A stretch of 64,000 nt of DNA from Candidatus Thalassolituus haligoni (GCF_041222825.1 NZ_CP139482.1:1891001-1955000), one strand, 5' to 3'. Positions 53,154-62,341 are shown, counted from the first letter of the stretch. Numbers and translations: made by a program. Notes: a model not told the origin generated them from the letters alone.

Positions 53154-54014
53154 TCAGGCCAGCTGTTGAGCCAGTGCCCCTTTGTTGATGCCTTCGTAGG
53201 CGCGTACCAGAATACTCTGGCCGGGCAGGCTGGCAGCTACGGTGCTGGCGAGGTGTTCGGCAATCAGCTCGACGGTCGTGTCGGTATCGATCAGATAACA
53301 CTGCGACCGCGGCAGGGTCAGTTCAAAATGCCCTTGAGGCGCGTCGTAGGCAAAATGGTAGCGCTTGTCGCTACTGCCTTCGCTACTGTCGTCGGTAGAA
53401 CACAGGTCGGCTGCGGTACCGATATAAATATCCTGCCACCGCTGCGCCCACTGTTGTTCTAATTCGTCTGAACGCTCGCCGTTACGGAAAATCTCGATGC
53501 GCGAGCGGTGTCCATGGGCAATCCGCTGGCAATTGCCGTTGTGTTTTTTGAGGCCGTGGCTGTAATGGTAAAACGCCGAGTCGATGTGCTCGGGTGTAAA
53601 CGTCAGGGTTAACTGATCGACGTTGACCGGAAAACTGGCCTTTAATTGTTCGCGACACCAGGCCGAAGTACTGACGGCAGTAATGCTGTCGGTCGTGATC
53701 AGGGTAACCGCCTCCTGTGGGCAATTCAGCTCGATATCACCCTTGTCGGACTGCCAGGTCAGAATAATACGGCCATCAATACACTGATGCGTGAGGCGCT
53801 CGGATTCCGTGGGCACCAGCAGACGGTGATCGAGCTGATCATCGAGCCAGTAACGCAGAGTTTTTTTGACCACACCAAAGTCGCAGACCATACCCTGCTC
53901 ATCCAGCACACCATCCAGTATCACTGAGGCAAGCCAGGTTTCTCCAACCAGCCCGCGCTGGGCGTCCAGATAGCTGAAATCGACATTGGTTAGCTGGTTG
54001 ACGAACAGTTGCAT
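53154..54014 (-). CDS. Double-length 6-pyruvoyl-tetrahydropterin synthase-like protein
   Basis: A 286-residue protein with two T-fold halves. The N-terminal half (about 1-100) has VDFSYLDAQRGLVGETW and GMVCDFGVVKKTLRYWLDDQLDHRLLVP, close to the QueD substrate and zinc regions. The C-terminal half has FYHYSHGLKKHNGNCQRIAHGHRSRIEIF, with the zinc-binding histidines, and IRAYEGINKGA. This is about twice the usual QueD length. The ATG at 54014 follows GAGGTGA. A pterin or queuosine role is an inference from the fold. Confidence 0.75.
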   Translation of the reverse strand: MQLFVNQLTNVDFSYLDAQRGLVGETWLASVILDGVLDEQGMVCDFGVVKKTLRYWLDDQLDHRLLVPTESERLTHQCIDGRIILTWQSDKGDIELNCPQEAVTLITTDSITAVSTSAWCREQLKASFPVNVDQLTLTFTPEHIDSAFYHYSHGLKKHNGNCQRIAHGHRSRIEIFRNGERSDELEQQWAQRWQDIYIGTAADLCSTDDSSEGSSDKRYHFAYDAPQGHFELTLPRSQCYLIDTDTTVELIAEHLASTVAASLPGQSILVRAYEGINKGALAQQLA

Positions 54015-54563
54015 AGATGGGGTCACCTCGAATTGGGCGGGCATTTTAGCCGAGTAGAGGGCGCTCTGCATCCTTCGTAGTTGCGGCATTGGTTGCCAGG
54101 GGGCGTTCTCAATTATTTGCCACGGCCTGGCGGGAGGATAAATCCCGTCAGGCAAGGCGTTGGACGCCGAGAATGGCGAGTTCTTTTCAAATCCGACAAC
54201 TCCGCTTGGCGGAATGTTGACCCTGACCCTGATGACCCTTGGGGCTGAGGCCAGTAGCTTCCAGCACGGCGTTATTCGTTACTTGTTTAGCTCGCCAAAC
54301 CACGCTCCTCATGCCTTGTTCTGAAACCCACTGATGCTCGGCAGGCTCGGTTTAATCATTGAGAACCCCCCTAGCGGTCGCTATTGTCCGTCAATTGGTC
54401 AGCAGTTACCGGCAAATACTGACGATTCTGAACTCGGGCGGGTCTGGTGGGTCGATCAAAGCCTGTTATGATAAGCGCCATTTTTCGGTTCGGTCGTTGG
54501 GATCGGCAGAGATGGCTGTCGCAATCGCCGGGCTTGACCAGGCAAGTTAGGATCAGTTTACGT
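54015..54563. other. Noncoding region between the PTPS-like gene and the lipoprotein
   Basis: 549 bases without a supported gene. It holds a near-perfect 11-base stem GCCTGGCGGGA / TCCCGTCAGGC (54125-54153). TGTTATGATAAGCGC near 54464 also occurs as GTTATGATAAGCGC upstream of kdsB (about 45546) and may be a -10 region. Otherwise nothing recognised. Confidence 0.4.
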
Positions 54564-57488
54564 ATGTACAAGCGTTATAGCGGGATGTTGGCAGGAACTC
54601 TGTTGACCGTGGTTGGGTTGGCAGTGGTTGGGCTGACGGGCTGCTCCAATGGCAGTAGCTCAAGTTCAACGGTGTCAGTCAAAGTCTGGGTAAGCCAGGG
54701 TGATTTTGATGACGCTTACGTTTGGTCCACGGCAGTGACTGAGGGTGGGCAGCTGTCTGTTGACAGTGAAGGTCGCTTGAGCCACTCAGAATACGACACC
54801 GATGAAGACAGCGAGATAAAAGCGACCATTGCATCCGAAGAAGTTCAGCAGTTCACCCTGGTTGGCAAGGTTGAAGATACCGATCTGGATGTCCCAGGCA
54901 CAACGCGTTTGTGTCAGTGGATGGATGGCTGTGTTACGGCAGCTGCGACGGTGGCCTTTGGTGAACGCTATAGCGCTATCGGTAGCCTGTGGCGCACGGT
55001 AGCCTACGACTTGCAAAGCGATGAACGGGTTCGCCTGACGCCCTTTACCGATCTGGCGGCAACATTGGCGTACGAGCGCTTGTATCTGGAATCCACGGCA
55101 GAGTGGGACACAACCGGCTATTACTCGGCCTGGTCAGTAGTGCAGTCTGTTTCCCAGTTATCACGCCTTCTCGGCGTTGAAGACATCCAGACAACCCGTC
55201 CGGCTGACCTGACCCATATTGATAACTGGAACGGCAGCCAGGCCAGCACGCTGGATCAGATTCGTTATGGCGCGCTGGTCTCGGCCTGGAGCCACCTCGA
55301 AGAAAGCTACGCTGGTGATACCACACTCGTTGCCGAGGTCGGTGCCGATATCGTTACCAATGACGGCCAGTGGTTGCAGAGCGGTGACAGCCAAACTGTG
55401 AGTCTGGCGCAGCTGTTCCAGCTGGCGCGGGACAACCTGGCCGCACTGGAAGTGACCAACACCACCGCAGCTACCTATGTTGCTACAGTGATCGGAACCT
55501 TTGATACCGATATTGCCGCGCTGCAAGACGGCGAACTGACCGCTGTTGTCCCGGAAACCATCGAAAACCTGGTGGGTTCCGGTGACTACGATGACTTTAT
55601 TCTCGGTTTGCAGCGCACCAAAGCGTTTGTCGATACCTTGCGTACTTACCAGGACAGCTTCTTTGAAGAAGGCTACCGCGAAGACGTAGATGCCTATCTG
55701 GATATGGTCAAAGCCGTGGGCGACGACAATGCCGATGAATTCCAGGCCCTGATCGACGCTTACCTGCAAACCTATGAACTTTATACCAGCTGTTATCTGA
55801 ATGCTGGCTGCCCGACCCAAGACAGCAGCATGACCTGGCTGACCAGCATCGACAGCTACAATAGCGCAACCGGCATACTCAAACTTAACGATGGTGCCAT
55901 TACCGTCAGTCAGCGGGTCGCGGATGTTAACACCACCGATGACGATGACGAGCCAGATGCCTCCCATGCCATCGATGTATTGATTGTCGGCACCTATCAG
56001 CAAGGCGATCTGGTTTTTAATATTGACCACTACTACGAAAACGATGACAGCGATAACGACATTGAGCGGCCGTCCGCTGTGCGGGTGTATTACACCGACG
56101 AAGTTTCCCAGCTGGCAGACAGCAGCAGCAACGAAATTATCGGCTATGAACTGCGTTGGGGAGATTTTGAATTTTACGACCAGACAACCCTGAACACCGC
56201 AGACGAGCTGGAATTTGATGGTTACTTCCGCCTGTTCTACCGGGGCGTACGAGACCCGCTGGATGCAACCTCAGCACTGCGATTCAATATCGATACCGTC
56301 GTACTGGATAGCCGGGTATCGGACAACGTCAAGGGTGACAATGGCGACGACGATGAATACGCCGACCTGTACGTTGGTGCTGCCGCATCCAACGCCGCCG
56401 AGTTTTACCCGGATCAGGAATTTGCTCCATTCACCGGCTTCTTTACACCAAACAGCAGCGCAGATTTTGCCAAAGGCACCGTCGCCAGCGGTTTGTTGAG
56501 CTATGCCACCGGCTCAGAAACCGTCAAAAATCAGGCTGTCGAGTACCTGGATATCCATGTGCCGCTGGGTGAATCATTACGCTATCGACTGTATCCCACC
56601 ATTGAACGTGAGGATGAAAGCGACGTTGATGGCGATGATGATCTTGATGAACTGGTGAACACCTACGACACCGAAGAATGCTATCTGGTGCAAAACGGCA
56701 GCACCTGGGCCGTGGATACCTGCGAGCCAAAGAACCGTTACTACGGCGAAGCGGATTTTACCGACTACGTGAACACCCTGTGGGCCAGTGGCGTATTGTC
56801 GCGTATCTCCATTGACGGGCGGGGCACCTATTTTGTTGAATGGGCAGCCAACAGTACCGACAGCAATGGCTGCATGGTACTGGACGACCTGGAGAGCAGC
56901 AGTGCCGACCTGGATGGCACCCTCTATGATCCTATGGTACTGGGCCTCAACACACTCAGATTCCAGACCGAAGTGATCCTTGATAATCAGCCGGATACCC
57001 TGCTGGATGTATACATCAATGCCCCGACAGTGGATGACTACCGCATAACAGCAGCCTTGTCCCACGACTACTCCAGTACCTCTACCAGTGGCTATGTAAC
57101 GATCGGCAGTGGCTCGTCTCTGGATCGGATTATCCTGAATTACCGCACCGACTACACCTTCGAAACCACCGGCAGCCTGGCGATCTACAAAGACGGCGTC
57201 TCGCTGTCGCTGGATGATGGCAGCACCGATAAGGTAGACAGCACCCTGACGCTCTTCCTGAATGAATCCAATGGCGCTGATCCACTGCCGTACACCTACC
57301 TGGTGAACGACGAAGGAGACTACGAACGCTGCGTGACATCCAATCAGGCAGAGTGGGATGAAAGCTACAGCCTCGATACCGCCACCTTCTACCTGAACTA
57401 CCGCGACGTGGTTTACGGCCGTATCACCAAGGAAAACGGCACCTGGGTGGTTCGTTATATCGACGGCACGTTCGAGACCCTGCAATAA
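54564..57488 (+). CDS. Large acidic lipoprotein of unknown function
   Basis: 974 residues from the ATG at 54564. A lipoprotein signal peptide ends in LTGC with C27 as lipid anchor, followed by a serine linker. The rest is a repetitive-looking, strongly acidic protein rich in Asp, Thr, Tyr and Ser, with short DDD/DDE clusters (for example DDDDEPDASH, ENDDSDNDIE and DGDDDLDELVN) that could bind calcium. No catalytic motif or known domain was recognised. It is a single gene between noncoding regions, 258 bases before cas1, and need not be related to the CRISPR system. Confidence 0.8.
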   Translation: MYKRYSGMLAGTLLTVVGLAVVGLTGCSNGSSSSSTVSVKVWVSQGDFDDAYVWSTAVTEGGQLSVDSEGRLSHSEYDTDEDSEIKATIASEEVQQFTLVGKVEDTDLDVPGTTRLCQWMDGCVTAAATVAFGERYSAIGSLWRTVAYDLQSDERVRLTPFTDLAATLAYERLYLESTAEWDTTGYYSAWSVVQSVSQLSRLLGVEDIQTTRPADLTHIDNWNGSQASTLDQIRYGALVSAWSHLEESYAGDTTLVAEVGADIVTNDGQWLQSGDSQTVSLAQLFQLARDNLAALEVTNTTAATYVATVIGTFDTDIAALQDGELTAVVPETIENLVGSGDYDDFILGLQRTKAFVDTLRTYQDSFFEEGYREDVDAYLDMVKAVGDDNADEFQALIDAYLQTYELYTSCYLNAGCPTQDSSMTWLTSIDSYNSATGILKLNDGAITVSQRVADVNTTDDDDEPDASHAIDVLIVGTYQQGDLVFNIDHYYENDDSDNDIERPSAVRVYYTDEVSQLADSSSNEIIGYELRWGDFEFYDQTTLNTADELEFDGYFRLFYRGVRDPLDATSALRFNIDTVVLDSRVSDNVKGDNGDDDEYADLYVGAAASNAAEFYPDQEFAPFTGFFTPNSSADFAKGTVASGLLSYATGSETVKNQAVEYLDIHVPLGESLRYRLYPTIEREDESDVDGDDDLDELVNTYDTEECYLVQNGSTWAVDTCEPKNRYYGEADFTDYVNTLWASGVLSRISIDGRGTYFVEWAANSTDSNGCMVLDDLESSSADLDGTLYDPMVLGLNTLRFQTEVILDNQPDTLLDVYINAPTVDDYRITAALSHDYSSTSTSGYVTIGSGSSLDRIILNYRTDYTFETTGSLAIYKDGVSLSLDDGSTDKVDSTLTLFLNESNGADPLPYTYLVNDEGDYERCVTSNQAEWDESYSLDTATFYLNYRDVVYGRITKENGTWVVRYIDGTFETLQ

Positions 57489-57511
57489 CCCCTGCTTAAA
57501 GCGCTACACCT

Positions 57512-57538
57512 GGCTCCCACGCTCCCGCGTGGGTAGCC
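57512..57538. repeat. REP-like hairpin after the lipoprotein gene
   Basis: GGCTCCCACGC TCCC GCGTGGGTAGCC forms a long stem with one bulge. It shares the CCACGC/GCGTGG core with 22696-22714, and a degenerate partner (CTCCTGTGCGTGGGTCGCC) lies about 80 bases downstream. Confidence 0.6.
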
Positions 57539-57683
57539 CCGCTCCTGGTCATTCACACGGCACCTCTACCTTCCTGCTACCTCCCTCTGGCTCCTGCGCT
57601 CCTGTGCGTGGGTCGCCCAACGGTCGCCACAAAGTCACGCGACGGCTAAGCACCGGAAAACCAAAAGGCATGGATTCTAGCCG

Positions 57684-57712
57684 ATGACAACGCCAGCCGC
57701 TGTCGCTATGCT
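57684..57712 (+). promoter_or_regulatory. Promoter of cas1-cas2-3
   Basis: ATGACA (57684-57689, one base from TTGACA), 17 bases, TATGCT (57707-57712), 34 bases before the cas1 start. Confidence 0.6.
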
Positions 57713-57745
57713 CAAATCAACATAAAACCACGGAATGGTGTACCC

Positions 57746-58726
57746 ATGGACGATTTTTCCCCGTCAGAGCTCAAAACCATCTTGCATTCAAAACGCGCCA
57801 ACCTCTACTACCTGCAATATTGCCGGGTACTGGTCAACGGCGGTCGGGTTGAATACGTCACCGAAGCCGGAAAAGAATCGCTTTACTGGAACATCCCCAT
57901 TGCCAACACCACCGTCATCCTGCTCGGTACTGGCACCTCCATTACCCAGGCTGCCGTACGCGAATTTGCCAAAGCAGGCGTACTTCTGGGGTTTTGTGGC
58001 GGCGGCGGAACACCCCTGTTTGCCGCCAATGACATACAAACCGATGTCGAATGGCTGACCTCACAAAGCGAATACCGACCCACCGAATACCTGCAACAGT
58101 GGTGCTCTTTCTGGTTCGATGACCAGAAACGACTGGATGCGGCAATCCATTTTCAACGCTACCGACTCGACAACCTGCGCGAAATCTGGGGCAAACTGGC
58201 GCGCCAACGAGAACTGGACTTCCCGGTATCTAACGACCGATTAAACGCCATCATCCAATCCTTTGAACAGCGGCTGGAGCACGCCAGCAACAGTACCGAC
58301 GTACTGACAACCGAAGCGACCATGACCAAGGCGCTGTACAAACAGGTATGCCTGAATACTGGCTATGGCGACTTCGTACGAGCCAAACAGGGAGGCGGCA
58401 CTGACATGGCCAACCGTTTTCTTGATCACGGCAACTATCTGGCTTACGGCCTGGCGGCAACCGCTTGCTGGGTGTTGGGCTTGCCCCACGGACTGGCGGT
58501 GTTACACGGCAAAACCCGACGCGGAGGGTTAGTATTTGACGTAGCCGATGTGATCAAAGACGCCGTGGTGCTGCCTTGCGCCTTTATCTCTGCCATGAAA
58601 GGGGACTCCGAACAGGAATTTCGCCAACGGCTGATCACCCTGTTTCAGCAATACGACGTACTCGACCGCATGATCGACGCCATCAAGGCTGTTGCCGAGC
58701 AGACAGACAAGAAGGAGTCGCTGTGA
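57746..58726 (+). CDS. cas1: CRISPR-associated Cas1, type I-F
   Basis: Spacer-integration endonuclease, 326 residues, type I-F form. SPSELKTILHSKRANLYYLQYCRVLVNGGRVEYVTE is the I-F opening (residues 5-40). Catalytic metal ligands are the glutamate in VLTTEATMTKALYK, the histidine in LPHGLAVLHGKTRRGG and the aspartate in GLVFDVADVIKDA. It is the first gene of the cas cluster; its stop overlaps the GTG of cas2-3. Confidence 0.96.
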   Translation: MDDFSPSELKTILHSKRANLYYLQYCRVLVNGGRVEYVTEAGKESLYWNIPIANTTVILLGTGTSITQAAVREFAKAGVLLGFCGGGGTPLFAANDIQTDVEWLTSQSEYRPTEYLQQWCSFWFDDQKRLDAAIHFQRYRLDNLREIWGKLARQRELDFPVSNDRLNAIIQSFEQRLEHASNSTDVLTTEATMTKALYKQVCLNTGYGDFVRAKQGGGTDMANRFLDHGNYLAYGLAATACWVLGLPHGLAVLHGKTRRGGLVFDVADVIKDAVVLPCAFISAMKGDSEQEFRQRLITLFQQYDVLDRMIDAIKAVAEQTDKKESL

Positions 58727-61700
58727 TTGTTATTATCAAATCCCAATGCGGCAAAAAAGCCCTGATCGAAACCCGTCGAGTATTGGATCAGTTTTTTGAA
58801 CGGGCGGGAGATCGGAGCTGGGAAGGCCCCGTCACGCAGGAAGGCCTGATTACGGTTCGCAAACTGCTACGCAAAACCGCCCGGCGCAATACCGCCGTCG
58901 TGTGTCATCGAGTACGGGGCAGGCATCAGGTTGAGATGGAATGGATTGTCGGTAACGCCCGTAAATTCAACGCAGAAGGGCGAGTGCCGACCAATTCGAC
59001 CGGGCGGGATGTGCTGAAGTCGGCCTCCGAGAACCAGTGGCACACCGCCGAAGCCATTGCGCTGATGGCAGGTATTGCCGGGCTGTTTCACGACTTCGGC
59101 AAAGCCAATGTGCTGTTTCAGCTCAAGCTGCGTGGACAACGTGGAATGCAGGAACCATTACGTCATGAATGGTTATCGCTGCTGATGTTTGTGGCGTTTG
59201 TACGTGGCAAAAGTGACCGAGAATGGCTGGAGACACTGGCAAACATTCAGCCCAAGGATGATCAGGTGTGTCTCACCCGACTGGCTGAGTTCCAGCAGAA
59301 ACGAGAGGACGCATTAAACAATCCATTTATCCAGCTGGCGGGCATGCCACTGGCACAAACCATCGGTTGGCTGATTGTCAGTCACCATCGGTTGCCGGTG
59401 TATCCGACTCGTGAGGGCAAACGAGCCGATGAAATTGAAAACGAAAGTGACCGCATTCCAAAGCTCGAACTTACTAAAATCACCCTTGAACACCGCGACT
59501 GGTTTGCCCCCTGGAATTCCTCCCAATGTCTGCGTAATGACTGGACTGCCGAAGAGTGGGAACAGCTGTTTACCTTCACCAGAGGCACGCCCATTGCCAG
59601 TCAGCGTTGGTGTGACAAGGCGCGGCAGTTGGCCCAGAGGGCGCTGAAATTACCGGCGTTGATTGATGCTGAACATCACTGGCTGTTGCAGGATCACTTC
59701 AGCAGTCATCTGGCGCGGCTGTCGTTGATGCTGGCCGACCACAGTTACTCCGCTGCAGACAAGCAGACTAAATGGTGGGACGACAGCTACCGGGTTTACG
59801 CCAATACTGATAAGTGCGATGCCAATGGCAAGCGTCCACTCAAACAGCGGCTGGATGAGCACAACATTGGCGTTGGCCAGAATGCTCTGTTATTGGCGCG
59901 CCAGCTCCCTAACTTGCGTTCAGGTTTGCCGGTACTGGTGTCACATAAAACCCTGAAAGCCAGAACCAAAAACGCCGCTTATCGTTGGCAGGACAAAGCC
60001 TATGACATCGCCACGGGCTTGTCGGTGGCATCGGCCAAACAGGGGTTCTTTGGTGTGAATATGGCATCCACCGGCAAGGGCAAAACCTTCGCCAATGCCC
60101 GTATTATGTACGGCCTCGCGTCAGAGCAGCCCGGTTGTCGTTTCAGTATTGCCCTGGGTCTGAGAACCTTGACCCTGCAAACCGGCGATGCCCTGAAAGA
60201 GCGCCTGCAACTGGACTCCGACGAGTTGGCGGTGTTGGTCGGTTCTCAAGCAGTACAGGAGTTGCATCGTCGGCGCAATGAATTGGATACACCGACTGAA
60301 TCTCAACAGAGCGGCAGTGAATCCTCCACAGACCTGCTCGATGACACCCAACACGTCAGCTACGACGGCACGCTCAGTGATGGCCCGCTGCGTCGATGGC
60401 TTGGACAAACGGCTCATGGCAAACCATCTAAATCCTTGCAGCTGCTCAGTGCTCCTGTTCTGGTTTGCACCATTGATCACCTGATGCCAGCAACCGAAGG
60501 TGTGCGAGGCGGTAAACAGATTGCTCCGATGTTGCGCCTGTTGACCTCGGATTTGGTGCTCGACGAGCCGGATGACTTTGATTCAACCGATCTGCCCGCG
60601 TTATGCCGTCTGGTGAACTGGGCAGGCATGCTTGGCAGTCGTGTGTTGCTGTCTTCTGCGAGTTTGCCGCCTGCCATACTGACGGCCTTGTTCAGTGCCT
60701 ATCGGGCCGGACGTGAACAGTTTGACAAAGCTTGCGGTAGTCCTGGGCAGGTCACTCAAATTTGCTGTGCCTGGTTTGATGAGTTTGATTCATCGTCAGC
60801 CCAGTGTCTGGATCAGCAGGCGTTCAAAACAGCCAACGCCGGTTTTGTTGAACAACGGGTGAAACATCTGCAAGCGGATTTACAGCCCGGCAAGGCATTA
60901 CGTTGTGCCGAGGTGCTGGATGTTGCAACGGCTTCGGATAAAACCGGCATCATCGCAGCCCTAGCCGAGAGCTGCTGGCAAGGCATGCAGCGCCTGCATC
61001 AGCACCATGCAGGTACGGACCCGAAAACCGGCAAGCGGGTATCTCTGGGCCTGATTCGTATGGCCAATATCAACCCGCTGACCGCTGTGGCCAAACATCT
61101 CATTGAGGGCGACGTACCGGCGGATACTCGTCTGCATCTTTGTGTGTATCACAGTCAGCATCCCTTGCTGGTGCGATCCCAAATTGAGGCCCGGCTCGAT
61201 ACTACGCTGAGCCGCCATGAGCCGGAACAACTCTGGCAACAAGCCGAAATTCGTTCGGCACTCGATACGTATCCGGAGCAAAACCACCTGTTTGTCGTGC
61301 TTGGTTCCCCGGTAACCGAGGTGGGTAGGGATCATGATTACGACTGGGCGATTGCCGAACCCAGCTCCATGCGCTCGCTGATCCAGCTGGCCGGGCGCAT
61401 TCAGCGTCATCGTAAACAACCACCTCAAAGCCCGAATATGCTGGTGCTGAATTACAACTACCGGGCTCTTAAACAGCTTGCAGATAACCGTTCTGAAACC
61501 GGGTTGGTGTTTACCCAGCCCGGTTTTGAGGCCAAAGCAGCAGGACACGCAAACCGGTTGTGTCTTGATGCCGATTATCGGGCAATACGCCGCTGTGTGG
61601 ATCAGCAAGACTTGAAGGCTGTTTCATCCATCCCCCGGATTGTGCAGCCCGCCAGAGCTGAGGACGGCACCAGTCTGGTTCAGATTGAACACCTGCATCT

Positions 61701-62151
61701 GATTGCCTCTCTGTTTGAAAACAAGGCGGTTCAGATTGCAGGCAGAACCCCCGCTGATCGCTGGTGGCAATTATCCCCGTCTCCAGACTGGCACGCCGAA
61801 ATGCAGCGACGGACACCGTTCCGCAAATCCAGCGCTGACGATGCGTATGTGCTGTATCAGCAAGACGACACTGAAGACCCGGCTTTCCATCTGATTCGGG
61901 AAAGTGATGGGCAATTATCACCACAGAAACTGGCATTTGATTACCCCGAACTTTTCGCTACCCAGCGCTGCTCCCAGTGGCTGCAAAGCGATGCAAAAGC
62001 CCTGATTGCTGAACTGTCGGAAGTGCTGGGCCGGGAAGTGTCAGACATCAGTAAACAGTTTTGTGAGATTCGCCTGCGTCGGCTCAACGACAGCGGTGCA
62101 GAAACGTGGCAATACCATCCGTGGCTAGGGGTCTTCCGTGAAGTGCAATAA
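58723..62151 (+). CDS. cas3: Cas2-Cas3 fusion, type I-F nuclease-helicase
   Basis: 1142-residue fusion typical of I-F. The start is GTG at 58723 (AAGGAG upstream), overlapping cas1. Residues 1-85 are Cas2 (IVIIKSQCGKKALIETRRVL). The HD nuclease begins with LFHDFGKAN, H123 and D124. The superfamily 2 helicase has Walker A ASTGKGKT (448-455), DEPD (614-617) in place of DExH, SSASLPP and, late, QLAGRIQRH. No frameshift, so interference capacity looks intact. Its last bases are antisense to the mini-CRISPR RNA described next. Confidence 0.97.
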   Translation: MIVIIKSQCGKKALIETRRVLDQFFERAGDRSWEGPVTQEGLITVRKLLRKTARRNTAVVCHRVRGRHQVEMEWIVGNARKFNAEGRVPTNSTGRDVLKSASENQWHTAEAIALMAGIAGLFHDFGKANVLFQLKLRGQRGMQEPLRHEWLSLLMFVAFVRGKSDREWLETLANIQPKDDQVCLTRLAEFQQKREDALNNPFIQLAGMPLAQTIGWLIVSHHRLPVYPTREGKRADEIENESDRIPKLELTKITLEHRDWFAPWNSSQCLRNDWTAEEWEQLFTFTRGTPIASQRWCDKARQLAQRALKLPALIDAEHHWLLQDHFSSHLARLSLMLADHSYSAADKQTKWWDDSYRVYANTDKCDANGKRPLKQRLDEHNIGVGQNALLLARQLPNLRSGLPVLVSHKTLKARTKNAAYRWQDKAYDIATGLSVASAKQGFFGVNMASTGKGKTFANARIMYGLASEQPGCRFSIALGLRTLTLQTGDALKERLQLDSDELAVLVGSQAVQELHRRRNELDTPTESQQSGSESSTDLLDDTQHVSYDGTLSDGPLRRWLGQTAHGKPSKSLQLLSAPVLVCTIDHLMPATEGVRGGKQIAPMLRLLTSDLVLDEPDDFDSTDLPALCRLVNWAGMLGSRVLLSSASLPPAILTALFSAYRAGREQFDKACGSPGQVTQICCAWFDEFDSSSAQCLDQQAFKTANAGFVEQRVKHLQADLQPGKALRCAEVLDVATASDKTGIIAALAESCWQGMQRLHQHHAGTDPKTGKRVSLGLIRMANINPLTAVAKHLIEGDVPADTRLHLCVYHSQHPLLVRSQIEARLDTTLSRHEPEQLWQQAEIRSALDTYPEQNHLFVVLGSPVTEVGRDHDYDWAIAEPSSMRSLIQLAGRIQRHRKQPPQSPNMLVLNYNYRALKQLADNRSETGLVFTQPGFEAKAAGHANRLCLDADYRAIRRCVDQQDLKAVSSIPRIVQPARAEDGTSLVQIEHLHLIASLFENKAVQIAGRTPADRWWQLSPSPDWHAEMQRRTPFRKSSADDAYVLYQQDDTEDPAFHLIRESDGQLSPQKLAFDYPELFATQRCSQWLQSDAKALIAELSEVLGREVSDISKQFCEIRLRRLNDSGAETWQYHPWLGVFREVQ

Positions 62152-62154
62152 TGG

Positions 62155-62221
62155 CTGCCTGTGCGGCAGCAAAATATTTCGGACTTAACCGACATCTTTT
62201 TCTGAGCTACCTGCGCGGTAG
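62155..62221 (-). ncRNA. Mini-CRISPR: single crRNA-like unit (CreR/CreA-type)
   Basis: Read on the minus strand. Pseudo-repeat A (62199-62221) has stem CTACC GCGCA GGTAG then CTCAGAAA, matching the type I-F repeat end (stem CTGCC/GGCAG, handle CTAAGAAA or CTTAGAAA); both stem changes are paired. A spacer follows at 62175-62198 (24 bases, or 29 to the next hairpin against the usual 37). Pseudo-repeat B has the intact Cas6f hairpin CTGCC GCACA GGCAG (62155-62169) but decayed flanks. So only the parts needed to make one crRNA are kept: 5' handle, spacer and 3' hairpin. Confidence 0.82.
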
Positions 62222-62227
62222 GCGGGC

Positions 62228-62256
62228 AGTTTATGGAATTGACTGAATTAATCCAA
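62228..62256 (-). promoter_or_regulatory. Candidate promoter of the mini-CRISPR
   Basis: On the minus strand, -35 TTGGAT (62251-62256), 17 bases, -10 TAAACT (62228-62233). Initiation would fall near 62220-62222, at the first base of the pseudo-repeat A hairpin. Confidence 0.55.
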
Positions 62257-62310
62257 CAGACGTTGTCGCCCTGGGTAAGGGCTGATTGTGTCACGGCTAG
62301 TCATTGTTGA
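62233..62310 (+). pseudogene. Duplicated cas8f start (25-codon frame)
   Basis: ATGGAATTGACTGAA here is identical to the first 15 bases of cas8f at 62405; the match extends to 22 bases with two differences. The frame then diverges and stops after 25 codons. The best reading is a relic of a duplicated cas8f 5' end. A small peptide toxin was considered but nothing in the composition supports it. Confidence 0.55.
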
Positions 62311-62315
62311 AGTTG

Positions 62316-62341
62316 AAATTTAGACTTTACCAATATCTTGG
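62316..62341 (-). promoter_or_regulatory. Self-target of the mini-CRISPR upstream of cas8f
   Basis: On the minus strand CC (62340-62341), the type I-F PAM, is followed by a 24-base site (62316-62339) that matches the mini-CRISPR spacer at 17 positions. Mismatches are at 6, 8, 12, 18, 19, 22 and 24. A -35-like TTGAAA (62342-62347), with -10-like TTCTATA (62365-62371), abuts the PAM; an alternative pair TTGAAG (62307) / CAATAT (62331) runs through the site. Bound Csy complex would cover either. Confidence 0.72.

Noticed and set aside
57489..57745. Search for a CRISPR array or leader upstream of cas1
   Set aside because: No type I-F repeat core (CTGCC-N5-GGCAG) and no regular repeats here; only a REP-like hairpin and a promoter. 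The real array must lie outside the window.
62233..62310. 25-codon frame as a CreT-type toxin
   Set aside because: Its start is copied from cas8f, the rest has no toxin-like trait, and the guide's target lies downstream of it, next to cas8f. Cas autoregulation explains the layout better than a toxin-antitoxin pair.
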